A stretch of 25,299 nucleotides of DNA from a virus, in the IMG/VR virus record IMGVR_UViG_3300025430_000103, positions 1-25,299 of that record; one strand, given 5' to 3'. Below are positions 7,245 to 15,076 of the stretch, one piece after another (position 1 is the stretch's first letter; each line of letters starts with the position of its first letter). Made by a program: the position numbers and the translations under genes. A model generated the notes under the pieces. It was not told the DNA's origin. It was given only the letters and a program-made list of their open reading frames with translations, and made no database searches.

Positions 7245-8374
7245 TGGGAACACCAACACCACTAAACTCTGGTAAAACTTCTTTGCCTCTTGACACCTCT
7301 AAAATGGACCCACAAGTCCTGTATCAATTACAGCAACAGGCTGCTGTTAATAAGTACTTAAAGTTAAAAGGAACGCAACAATCGTTTTTACCTTCGGTAA
7401 CTATTGCAAATAACAAAACTTTATTGTCAAACTTAAGCGCCACACAGACAAAGCCTGCTCCTAAACCAGACAAAGCAGCCTTCTATGTAACTGCGGGGGA
7501 TACTAAATACAACTTGCCACCGCATCTTTGGAGCCTTCCTATTTCTCCGGGAGTTCTTAATAACACTATCTACAGAGACCACAACAGCATTTATCTAAGT
7601 CAAGGTGTTGCGTCTAAAACAATTAACCACGCTACCCGTAGAGCCATCATGTTTCGTTACGACACAACGAACCCAAACTACAAAGCGTCAGGTACCTCTA
7701 TTGTTACGACCCCATCTAACCCGGGCGCAACAACTGACCCTCAATACACAGCGGGGCCGCTCACACAGACAGATGATGCGTGGGGCTTTCAATTTTTATG
7801 GAACCCATCAACTTTAACCAACGTTCTTACAAGAAACTCAAACGTTGTTCCTAGTAATCTAGATAAAGCAGTCGCGCAAAGTTCTCTCTTTACAGCCATG
7901 GAAGCCATACAATTTGGCATAACCATTGACAGAGTAAATGACTTTGCTTGCCTTAAAGGCTTGGCTGTTGCAGGGTCTAAGGTAGATTACTCGCAAGTAG
8001 CCACTACTTACTACAACCAAGGGTACCCAACTAAAGCAAAGCAAAATCCTTCAGACCAAATAGATGAACTTATGCGTAAAGGGACGATGGCCGATGTTGA
8101 GTACATTCTTAGGATGTTAAACAGTTCTGGACAAAATGGCCAGCACTGGGCTAATGGGTTAAACAGAGTCACGGCAGACATTGGGTTCTTACAGCCGAAC
8201 CCCATTGCTATTCAATTTGGTCCTAACCCTGACAGCCTCTCTTATGTGGGTTGGGTAGAAAACCTTAGTGTTACACACACCACTTTTACAGAAGACATGA
8301 TTCCTATTCACACTGAGATTCAAGTTACCTTTAATGCGTTCTCACGTATTGCTAACTCTAATGCGGGGTTCTAA
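7244..8374 (+). CDS. Baseplate / tail-tube-initiator-like protein
   Basis: 376 residues; the ATG overlaps the tape measure stop (TAATG). The first 100 residues are low-complexity and Gln/Lys-rich. The core has DAWGFQFLWNPSTLTNVL and MEAIQFGITIDR, and the C-terminus carries IQFGPNPDSLSYVGWVENLSVTHTTFTEDMIPIHTEIQV. This pattern, a domain ending with 'p...~v~~~f', is typical of proteins capping the tube at the baseplate. In PBSX-like gene order this slot belongs to XkdP, whose LysM part here would be the next small gene. Assignment is from gene order plus pattern. No catalytic motif was seen. Confidence 0.6.
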   Translation: MGTPTPLNSGKTSLPLDTSKMDPQVLYQLQQQAAVNKYLKLKGTQQSFLPSVTIANNKTLLSNLSATQTKPAPKPDKAAFYVTAGDTKYNLPPHLWSLPISPGVLNNTIYRDHNSIYLSQGVASKTINHATRRAIMFRYDTTNPNYKASGTSIVTTPSNPGATTDPQYTAGPLTQTDDAWGFQFLWNPSTLTNVLTRNSNVVPSNLDKAVAQSSLFTAMEAIQFGITIDRVNDFACLKGLAVAGSKVDYSQVATTYYNQGYPTKAKQNPSDQIDELMRKGTMADVEYILRMLNSSGQNGQHWANGLNRVTADIGFLQPNPIAIQFGPNPDSLSYVGWVENLSVTHTTFTEDMIPIHTEIQVTFNAFSRIANSNAGF

Positions 8375-8652
8375 TGGCTATCTATAAAGGCTCTAGGTAT
8401 GAGTACTCTACAGTTGATTTTATTGCAAAGACGTTAAACGGCGCTTCTAACCCGGTTGTGTTTTACCAGTTTAGCAACATCGCTACGCTTACCTACTATG
8501 AGCACACGTATACGCAAGGGGAACGGTTAGACCAGTTAGCAACTAAGTACTACAAAAACCCTTTGTATTGGTGGCTTATTGCAGAGTTTAACCCTTCTGT
8601 AGATTTAACCAACATACCTGCTGGAACTATTTTAAGGATACCAAGTGTCTAA
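8374..8652 (+). CDS. LysM-like / T4 gp53-like baseplate protein
   Basis: 92 residues; the start overlaps the preceding stop. The second half, TYTQGERLDQLATKYYKNPLYWWLIAEFN...IPAGTILRIPS, is a clear LysM-like fold with the 'YY.np.YWW.IAe.N' signature of gp53-like wedge proteins and gpX-like tail proteins. The domain may bind peptidoglycan or act structurally in the baseplate. The first 40 residues (YKGSRYEYSTVDF...) are a typical N-terminal extension. It overlaps the next gene by eight bases. Confidence 0.85.
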   Translation: MAIYKGSRYEYSTVDFIAKTLNGASNPVVFYQFSNIATLTYYEHTYTQGERLDQLATKYYKNPLYWWLIAEFNPSVDLTNIPAGTILRIPSV

Positions 8653-9976
8653 CTATGTATCTGTAAGTTTTCCAGACACCACTGCTGGACCTCAAACAGT
8701 CTACTCTATGTCGTTTTACCAAAACCTATACGAGCATGAAATTGCCACCATTCAATTTAGAGAATGGGATGTGGACCACGAGGTCATTAAAGAAGGTGCA
8801 CCAGTAAACTTTTCAATTATTGACCAAGGAGCGTCACGCACGTTTTACGGCTATGTTCACCACGTATCTGTAGATAGACAGCCCGGACGTAGCATTACTG
8901 AAGTAACCGTCATTAGCGCATCCATGGTTATGAAAAACGAATCACAACGTGTATACAAAAACATGACCGCCGATAACATTATTAACACCATTGCCGCTAA
9001 AAATGGTTTTGCTTGTTTTGCTGTGCCCCACCCACGAGTTTTTCCACAGGTTGCTCAGGCCGGACATACTGATTGGGAGATGTGTGTTCGTTTAGCAAAG
9101 CAATCTGGCTATAGCCTCCGCACAGAAAACACAGAACTTTATTTTCAACCAATGTTGTATGAGTACGCTAGCACGCGTGAGTCTGCTCCAGTATTCACTA
9201 TGAGAGACCCAGACAACCCTAGCGGTTCCACACTTTACTCTTTTATGCCTGTGATTGGTCAGTCTTTAGAGTACGACGGAGACTACAAAGCCGCAGTTGC
9301 TATCTCGGGCGTGGACTCTGCCAGCCTTAAGCCCATGGCTATTACACAGCAAAACAGAGCACAAGTGACCCGTTCTCGTTCTGTTCCAGAGTTTTTTGAC
9401 AGATACGCCACCCATGTAGTTGCTACCAACTCCACTGTTGCGGCTTATGAGGCCCAAGCAGCCGAACAACGAAATAAGTTTCCATACCGAGCAACTGCTG
9501 AAGTGGTTGGTGACCCGACTTTAAGGCCAGACATTCCCGTTTACCTTACGGGTATAGGTGCTCAGTACACAGGCTATTGGACGGTTTTAGGCACCGAACA
9601 CCGCATTATTGAAGAGCAAAGAAATGCCCAACTGTATACAACAATCCTTCATTTAGGCTCCGACTCTTTAGGTGAAGCGATTGCATGGACGGACGGAAAA
9701 ACGGTTCCGGTCCCAAACCAAAAGCCAACTCGAACCATTATTCCCGGGGTGCGCCAAACTGTAACTAAGCCTATTACAAACTTAATTCGCACTACTCGTG
9801 ACATTGGCCCACAGTCAAAAGGTGCTTTTGGAGTAGCGACCAATAGAAGTAAAGGCGTTGCAAACGGAGCAGTGTGGAAGTCTGGTAGCCCTATTTTATC
9901 TACCACTTACACACCACCAACCAGTGTCAACGCCCTTCCTAACAAAATTTTAGCGGGAATACCTACTATCCAATGA
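8645..9976 (+). CDS. Baseplate hub protein (gpD / Mu gp44 / T4 gp27-like)
   Basis: 443 residues from a GTG with AAGGAT upstream. Residues 1-110 form a beta-rich domain (FREWDVDHEVIKEGAPVNFSII, FYGYVHHVSV). The block NMTADNIINTIAAKNGFA, then AGHTDWEMCVRLAKQSGYSLRTENTELYF, is the canonical hub pattern ('W..l.rLA...Gy......~l.f'). Later, DIPVYLTGIGAQYTGYWTVLGTEHRI matches the final hub domain. Residues after about 350 are a low-complexity tail (TKPITNLIRTTRD...). The hub trimer connects the tube to the spike, encoded by the next gene, with which it overlaps (ATGA). Confidence 0.88.
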   Translation: MSNYVSVSFPDTTAGPQTVYSMSFYQNLYEHEIATIQFREWDVDHEVIKEGAPVNFSIIDQGASRTFYGYVHHVSVDRQPGRSITEVTVISASMVMKNESQRVYKNMTADNIINTIAAKNGFACFAVPHPRVFPQVAQAGHTDWEMCVRLAKQSGYSLRTENTELYFQPMLYEYASTRESAPVFTMRDPDNPSGSTLYSFMPVIGQSLEYDGDYKAAVAISGVDSASLKPMAITQQNRAQVTRSRSVPEFFDRYATHVVATNSTVAAYEAQAAEQRNKFPYRATAEVVGDPTLRPDIPVYLTGIGAQYTGYWTVLGTEHRIIEEQRNAQLYTTILHLGSDSLGEAIAWTDGKTVPVPNQKPTRTIIPGVRQTVTKPITNLIRTTRDIGPQSKGAFGVATNRSKGVANGAVWKSGSPILSTTYTPPTSVNALPNKILAGIPTIQ

Positions 9977-10347
9977 CCTACGACAATAGCGGACTCAGTT
10001 ACGACAAGCGCTTTTATGGAATTTACGAAGGCGTCTGCACAAACATAGGCGACCCTCTTTCTATAAACAGAATAAAACTGCAAGTCCCTCAAGTGCTTGG
10101 TACAGCGGAAACAGACTGGGCGCTACCCTGTTTGCCTGTAACCGACAACACGACCCACACAGCACATACCGACACAGTAGTTTCTAGTGGAACAGTCGTC
10201 AGTACTTTCGGCAGTCATACGCACTCAGTTACATTAAACTCAGCACATAGCACTCATACCTCTGTCCCTAACGTAGGACAAAAAGTATGGGTCATGTTTA
10301 TCGCTGGTGACCCTAATTACCCAGTATGGATGGGAGTACAACTATGA
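9973..10347 (+). CDS. OB-fold baseplate spike protein with His/Thr-rich insertion
   Basis: 124 residues. Residues 14-56 (FYGIYEGVCTNIGDPLSINRIKLQVPQVLGTAETDWALPCLPV) and 98-124 (VPNVGQKVWVMFIAGDPNYPVWMGVQL) are the two parts of the gp5/gpV-type OB fold. Between them, residues 57-97 are Thr/Ser/His-rich, with H62, H65, H82, H84, H92 and H95. These form one HxH and two HxxH pairs. In phage spikes such as P2 gpV and phi92 gp138, HxH motifs at the tip hold an iron ion. Here the His-rich segment lies inside the OB domain, not at the C-terminus. It may form the membrane-piercing tip or a loop; metal binding is inference. Confidence 0.85.
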   Translation: MTYDNSGLSYDKRFYGIYEGVCTNIGDPLSINRIKLQVPQVLGTAETDWALPCLPVTDNTTHTAHTDTVVSSGTVVSTFGSHTHSVTLNSAHSTHTSVPNVGQKVWVMFIAGDPNYPVWMGVQL

Positions 10348-10754
10348 CGCTGGCTATCTCGTTGCCCTTTTCATTTGACCCTACTGGCCGTGTAACGACT
10401 ACCTCTAATCAACAAAAGATTTATCAAGACCGAGTTGTCCTTGTATGTATGACCCTCATTAAAGAAAGAGTCATGCGCCCTAATTTTGGAACCCAAGTGC
10501 GGGCGTCGGCTTTTGAAAACACAGACCAAGCCATTGCAATGGTTAGCAAAGAAGTTGCTATTGGATTTAACAAGTGGCTGTCATACCTTACGCTACTTAA
10601 CGTAGAGGCTTTTATAGATGGAAACGGAATTCTTAACGTAAACATCACGTATAAGTACGGGGACAACGGAACCCCAGACGTAGTTTCCGTTAAAACAAAC
10701 GTTGTAAATCAATCAGGAGACATAATCTCGGAGGTACCAAATGGCAACCGTTAA
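10344..10754 (+). CDS. Baseplate wedge protein, T4 gp25-like
   Basis: I chose the ATG at 10344 because it overlaps the previous stop (ATGA) and GGGAG lies seven bases upstream. An in-frame ATG at 10326 would add six residues inside the previous gene. The 136-residue product has LPFSFDPTGRV, an I-to-L helix with LIKERVMRPNFGTQ, and a C-terminal YKYGDNGTPDVV strand. These are the usual landmarks of the GpW/gp25 family ('f.f...G......~~~I.~~~~t..GeR.~~p.~G'). It forms the inner baseplate wedge with the next gene's J/gp6-like product. Confidence 0.9.
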   Translation: MTLAISLPFSFDPTGRVTTTSNQQKIYQDRVVLVCMTLIKERVMRPNFGTQVRASAFENTDQAIAMVSKEVAIGFNKWLSYLTLLNVEAFIDGNGILNVNITYKYGDNGTPDVVSVKTNVVNQSGDIISEVPNGNR

Positions 10755-12534
10755 TAACTACATACCTACTGTCAGTTATACCTCTAGGGATTACACAGCC
10801 ATCTTGGCGGACATGACTGCCAACATCCCTAACTTTTCCCCGCAGTGGACCTCTCGTGACCCAGCCGATTTTGGCATGACCTTGCTTGAATTGTTTGCTT
10901 ACATGGGTGACATTCTTAATTACTACATTGACCGAGCCGCCAATGAGTCTTTTCTTGCTACAGCCTCCCAACGTTCTAGCGTTTTGCAAATTGCAAATTT
11001 AATGGGGTACATTCCAACAACCACCGTCCCATCAACGGTGAATCTTACATTTCAAAACTCTACAGCCTCTCCTATAACACTTCCGGCTTTAACTCAGGTA
11101 GGTACTACCCTTACCACAAACGGAACAACTACTCAAGTTTTGTTTGAGACTAGTACTGCCGTGACTGTTCCAGCAAAATCTGGAGCAGTAAACGGTTCTG
11201 TAGTAGTTACTGCTACTCAAGGCTACACCCCAACTACAGCGTCTTCTACTTCCCCAGAAGTGCAGGGCCCCTCTACTGGACTAGCCAGCCAAACGTATAA
11301 ACTTCTTTTGCCCAATGTAATTGGCTCTTCTATTAAAGTAACAATCAATAACGTAGCGTACACTCAAGTTCAATACTTAATTGATTCCAGCGGGTATGAC
11401 CCGGTATTTGTAGTGGCTACTGATACCAACAACTACGCTTACATCTCTTTTGGTGATGGAGTAAGCGGACGTATACCGCCTCTTGGAGCAAACATCAACG
11501 TAACCTACCGAGTAGGTATTGGTTCTCTTGGCAATGTCTCTACAGGAACAATTACTAACATTCTTAGCGTTCCTACCTATGGCTCTGTTCCTTCTGGCCT
11601 TACTGTAAACAACTCAGACCAATTTGTTGCAGGAGACGGGGCAGCAACTGGGGGAGCCGACCCAGAATCTACAGACTCTATTCGATACAACACCCCATTA
11701 AGTATTCGTTCAATTAACCGCGCCGTTTCTTTGACTGATTACGCCAACCTCGCAGTTCAAGTTGTAGGAGTGGCAAAAGCCTCTGCTGTAGCCAGTACGT
11801 ACTCTTCAGTAACTTTGTACATAGCGCCACTTGGAGATGCGGGCGTAGGTTCTGACAACGTTACGCCAACTACCACGCTTAACACAATTACAAACAATGT
11901 ACTTGCTTATCTTCAAGATAAAGCCCCAGCCAACACAACAATTACTTTTCAACCACCAAAGTATGTGGGCGTTTACTTAATAGTAAACATAACGGTCTCT
12001 CCGCAATACAGCCAAAGTTCTGTGCTAACAAACGTAACTAACGCCATTAACAGCCTACTGTACATTGACAATGTTTATTTTGGAGAAACACTTTCAGTGG
12101 CTACCGTTAGTAACACTATCTCTAACATCCAAGGCGTTTCATACCAAAGCATTAAAAAGTTAGTACGTGCTGACCAAGACCAGACGTTTACTATTAGCAA
12201 TAAGGCTCTTACATCTAACGTTGCTACGCTTACCACTTCCGCTACCCACAACTTAACTGTCGGCCAAACAGTTTTAGTTTCTGGAGTAGATAGCACGTTT
12301 AATGGAACAGTAGTGGTTACCGGAGTTACGGGAACTACTTTTACTTATGCCCTTGTTGCGGCCAACGTTTCCTCAACAGCCTCTACAGGCTCAGTTACGG
12401 CATTGACTGTCGGTGACATTCTTTGCGCGGCTAATGAGTTGCCTACTCTGTACGAAATTGGAACTACCGCTAGTTCCTCTGCGCTTGGGGTCGGCAGTGT
12501 CACTATTAACGCTACTGGGGGAATACTTAACTAA
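10741..12534 (+). CDS. Baseplate J / T4 gp6-like wedge protein with inserted beta-domain
   Basis: 597 residues, GGAGGT upstream, overlapping gp25 by 14 bases. N-terminal YTSRDYTAILADM, DPADFGMTLLELFAYMGDILNYYIDRAANESFL and LMGYIP are standard for large baseplate J proteins. The core continues with SFGDGVSGRIPP, GGADPES..DSIRYNTPLSIRSINRAVSLTDYANLA, and ends in DILCAANELPTLYEIG...NATGGI. Between the core and that final strand lies an inserted domain at residues 488-554 (KALTSNVATLTTSATHNL...). The same domain occurs twice in the next protein. J/gp6 forms the wedge ring that triggers sheath contraction. Confidence 0.93.
   Translation: MATVNNYIPTVSYTSRDYTAILADMTANIPNFSPQWTSRDPADFGMTLLELFAYMGDILNYYIDRAANESFLATASQRSSVLQIANLMGYIPTTTVPSTVNLTFQNSTASPITLPALTQVGTTLTTNGTTTQVLFETSTAVTVPAKSGAVNGSVVVTATQGYTPTTASSTSPEVQGPSTGLASQTYKLLLPNVIGSSIKVTINNVAYTQVQYLIDSSGYDPVFVVATDTNNYAYISFGDGVSGRIPPLGANINVTYRVGIGSLGNVSTGTITNILSVPTYGSVPSGLTVNNSDQFVAGDGAATGGADPESTDSIRYNTPLSIRSINRAVSLTDYANLAVQVVGVAKASAVASTYSSVTLYIAPLGDAGVGSDNVTPTTTLNTITNNVLAYLQDKAPANTTITFQPPKYVGVYLIVNITVSPQYSQSSVLTNVTNAINSLLYIDNVYFGETLSVATVSNTISNIQGVSYQSIKKLVRADQDQTFTISNKALTSNVATLTTSATHNLTVGQTVLVSGVDSTFNGTVVVTGVTGTTFTYALVAANVSSTASTGSVTALTVGDILCAANELPTLYEIGTTASSSALGVGSVTINATGGILN
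12202..12402 (+). other. Inserted FCCH-like beta-domain, copy 1 (in baseplate J)
   Basis: This segment codes for SNVATLTTSATHNLTVGQTV followed by LVSGVDSTFNG..., a VTGVTGTTFTYAL strand pair and a TGSVTA end. The pattern (variable strand, 'aH.l.vG..v.isG....~nG...vt.v..~tF') recurs at 13392-13625 and 14244-14474. It interrupts the C-terminal segment of the J protein. The name 'FCCH-like' reflects the similarity I recall to ubiquitin-activating-enzyme FCCH domains often reported in phage structural proteins. That label is tentative; the repetition itself is visible. Confidence 0.65.
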
Positions 12535-15041
12535 TGTCCCGCTATGGAATTAACTACTATGGGCTGTCTAAGTACGGCCCAGACACAGTTGTGCCCTTTA
12601 CAGCCAAGCCTTCGGGCTATGGTTCTATTGTTTTAAACTGGGAAAGCCCAACTAATTCATGGTCAAACATAGTAGTTGTTAGAAACCCTTACGGGTTTCC
12701 TATTAACCCATGGGATGGAACGCAGATTGTTAATGCTTTATTTGGTAGTTCTGTTCCTGTTTATTACAACGACACGGGCCTAATACAAGGCCAGTATTAC
12801 TATTACTCTATTTTTACTTATGACCTCACACTGTACAAGTGGCTGCAAGTAGCCACTACGTTTGGCGTTTCAGTAAAAAACTTTAATAACACTCAAACAA
12901 TGTACAACTACCTTCCAGACATCTATAAAATTTCACAGGCTTACACAGCCTCTTCTGATTGGGCAAACCCAACCCTTTATAGTTTTCTTTCTAACTTTGG
13001 GTTTGAACTAGATACAGAGCAAACTATTGCAAGCCTGCTTTATAGCAAGTACAACCCACCTTCTGTTAACGGTAACTTTGTTCCGGTGGCCATGAACCAA
13101 TTTGGTCTTACGTATGAGCCCGCGCTAGGTCTACAGCAAAACCGGATTCTTTTAAGAGATGGCGTAACGCTTGCCACTCAAAAGGGTTCGGCACGTGGAC
13201 TTCGTGCATACTTAAAAGACTTTACTACATGGGGAATTCCTGTCCCAACTGCTGGAACACCAAACCCAAGCGTTAGTGGTCTAACTACAGGTAAAAATCT
13301 TATGCTGGACTACAACGACTCGTCGTTTGAAGAGGGCGTTGGACACTGGGTTTCTACAGATGGAACTTCTGACATAGACCAACTTGGAACCTTTAACATA
13401 ACAAGCCTTTCTGTTACTTCGGGCGTTGCGACCTTAGTAATTGGGGCTCACCAGTACGACGTTGGAAACAACATAACTATTAGTGGGCTCCCACAAGTCT
13501 TCTTTAATACAACCTCCCCAGTAACTCTTACCGCTGTAAATCAAAACTCTTCTATCAGTTTTTCTACTACTGCATCTAACATGGTTTCCTCTACGGGCTA
13601 TAACCAAAACACTGGGGCCTACGGAAAAGTATTGCCTTATCCCGGGGCGTGGTCAGAACCTACTGCTCCTGTTCTATTTCCTAATAAAACTTCAGGCATT
13701 ATTGCTCTTTATAACAACTCTACAAGTAACCAAACCATTACTGCGTATTGTGGTGATAGCGCCCCCGTAACAATGGGCATTCCTGTTACTGTAGGTACTA
13801 CATACTGCTTTAGTGTTTACGCTGCTCAAGGAGCAACTGCTAAAACCGTAAGTGCACAAATAAAGTGGTACAACCGTTTTGGTGTTTATCTATCCACAAC
13901 CACAGGCACTGGTGTATCTGACGCTACAGCAACTTTTTCTGCTTCGTATCGCCCTTACGTCTCAGCCGCGGCTCCCGCTAATGCGGCCTATGCAGTTCCC
14001 GGAATTTCTATCGCATCTGTTGGTGGCTCTGCCACGAATGAGCACCATTACTTTGATGCCGCACAGTTTGAGGTTGCTAGTACTCCCACGGCCTTTGATG
14101 AAGCGCGTCAATTACACATAACACTTAGAGCAAACAGAATCAATGAATTAGTTAACCCACATTTTGATTCTCCTGTTACTCCTTGGACTGCGACTGGTGC
14201 ATCAACAACGCTTGCTACACAAATTGCTGAACCCGGAATAACAACCTTTGCAATTACCAGTGCCTCTATTGTCTCTAACGTCGCAACGGTGACATTAAGC
14301 ACTGGTCATAATCTTCCTGTGGGAACTTCTGTATACATCTCTGGAGTAACTGGCGCGGCCTCTGCTAACTATGTTGGCACTCGCGTTATTACTGGTGTCA
14401 CTATTAACACCTTTACATTTTCAGTAACGGCGGCAAACTCAACGGTCACTGGTGGCTCGGTTTATGCCATCGGCAGTGCACTTCAACTAACAGCCACGAC
14501 AGGTGCCGCAGGCATTTCTTCATGGGATGGTTCCACTAATGCACAGCAAATGAGCATTTACTATCCGCAAACGTCTTACACTTTTAGTATCAACGTCCAG
14601 CCCTTAACGGCTACGGAAAGTGTTACCCCCACTATTTCGTGGTACAACTCCTCACACACCCTTATCTCAACAACTACTGGAACTCCTTTTTCTGCCGCTG
14701 TGGGTTCTTGGACACTTCCGTATTTAACAGACACGGCCCCAGCAACAGCCGCATACGCAACTGTTGGGGTAACATGGAACTCACCTACAGCGGGTCACCA
14801 AATTCTTTTTGATGCCGCTGTCTTTGAGAATAGCGCAAACTTACTCCCCTTCTTTGATGGCACCTTTGGAAGCGCCGCTATTGCTTCTGATTTGCTTTGG
14901 GAGGGTACCGCAGGAGCCTCTAGAAGCCACTACTACAAAAACCGCCTCGCCGTCCAAACACGGCTGTATTCTGGTGTTTTAACCTCACAACTACCCCTTG
15001 GCTGTACTTACGCTGTGTATCTTGCTCAACCCCAGACTTGA
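12534..15041 (+). CDS. gpI-like tail protein fused to carbohydrate-binding-like modules (candidate receptor-binding protein)
   Basis: 835 residues; the start overlaps the J stop (TAATG). Residues about 16-115 resemble a fibronectin-III-like domain (VPFTAKPSGYGSIVLNWESP...). Residues 123-235 (MYNYLPDIYK, LYSFLSNFGFELDT, LLRDGVTLATQKGSARGLRAYL) match the P2 gpI / tail protein I region. Two tandem beta-sandwich modules follow: 254-513 (FEEGVGHW...AAQFE) and 535-765 (NPHFDSPVTPWTA...AAVFEN), each with a copy of the FCCH-like domain at the same internal place. The end, FFDGTFG...WEGTAGASRSHYY, is a common phage-tail C-terminal motif. It likely joins the baseplate to cell-surface glycan recognition. 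A separate tail fibre was not seen. Confidence 0.8.
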   Translation: MSRYGINYYGLSKYGPDTVVPFTAKPSGYGSIVLNWESPTNSWSNIVVVRNPYGFPINPWDGTQIVNALFGSSVPVYYNDTGLIQGQYYYYSIFTYDLTLYKWLQVATTFGVSVKNFNNTQTMYNYLPDIYKISQAYTASSDWANPTLYSFLSNFGFELDTEQTIASLLYSKYNPPSVNGNFVPVAMNQFGLTYEPALGLQQNRILLRDGVTLATQKGSARGLRAYLKDFTTWGIPVPTAGTPNPSVSGLTTGKNLMLDYNDSSFEEGVGHWVSTDGTSDIDQLGTFNITSLSVTSGVATLVIGAHQYDVGNNITISGLPQVFFNTTSPVTLTAVNQNSSISFSTTASNMVSSTGYNQNTGAYGKVLPYPGAWSEPTAPVLFPNKTSGIIALYNNSTSNQTITAYCGDSAPVTMGIPVTVGTTYCFSVYAAQGATAKTVSAQIKWYNRFGVYLSTTTGTGVSDATATFSASYRPYVSAAAPANAAYAVPGISIASVGGSATNEHHYFDAAQFEVASTPTAFDEARQLHITLRANRINELVNPHFDSPVTPWTATGASTTLATQIAEPGITTFAITSASIVSNVATVTLSTGHNLPVGTSVYISGVTGAASANYVGTRVITGVTINTFTFSVTAANSTVTGGSVYAIGSALQLTATTGAAGISSWDGSTNAQQMSIYYPQTSYTFSINVQPLTATESVTPTISWYNSSHTLISTTTGTPFSAAVGSWTLPYLTDTAPATAAYATVGVTWNSPTAGHQILFDAAVFENSANLLPFFDGTFGSAAIASDLLWEGTAGASRSHYYKNRLAVQTRLYSGVLTSQLPLGCTYAVYLAQPQT
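13392..13625 (+). other. Inserted FCCH-like beta-domain, copy 2
   Basis: Residues 287-364 of the gpI-like protein: FNITSLSVTSGVATLVIGAH followed by QYDVGNNITISGLPQVFFN. This is the most diverged copy; it keeps the 'GVATL..gaH...vGn.i.isG' core. It lies shortly after the W of FEEGVGHW in carbohydrate-binding-like module 1. Confidence 0.55.
14244..14474 (+). other. Inserted FCCH-like beta-domain, copy 3
   Basis: Residues 571-647 of the gpI-like protein: SASIVSNVATVTLSTGHNLP followed by VGTSVYISGVTGAASANYVG, a TFTFSVTAANS strand and GGSVYAIG. It is closer to copy 1 than copy 2 is. It occupies the corresponding position in module 2, after PVTPWTATG. Confidence 0.65.
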
Positions 15042-15076
15042 TGTGATACCTTAAGGCTCCCTAATAAGGAGGCCCG

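Noticed and set aside
15038-15067. Promoter TTGATG - 18 bases - TAATAA before the acidic protein
   Set aside because: Transcription would begin inside or after the ribosome binding site, leaving it off the transcript.
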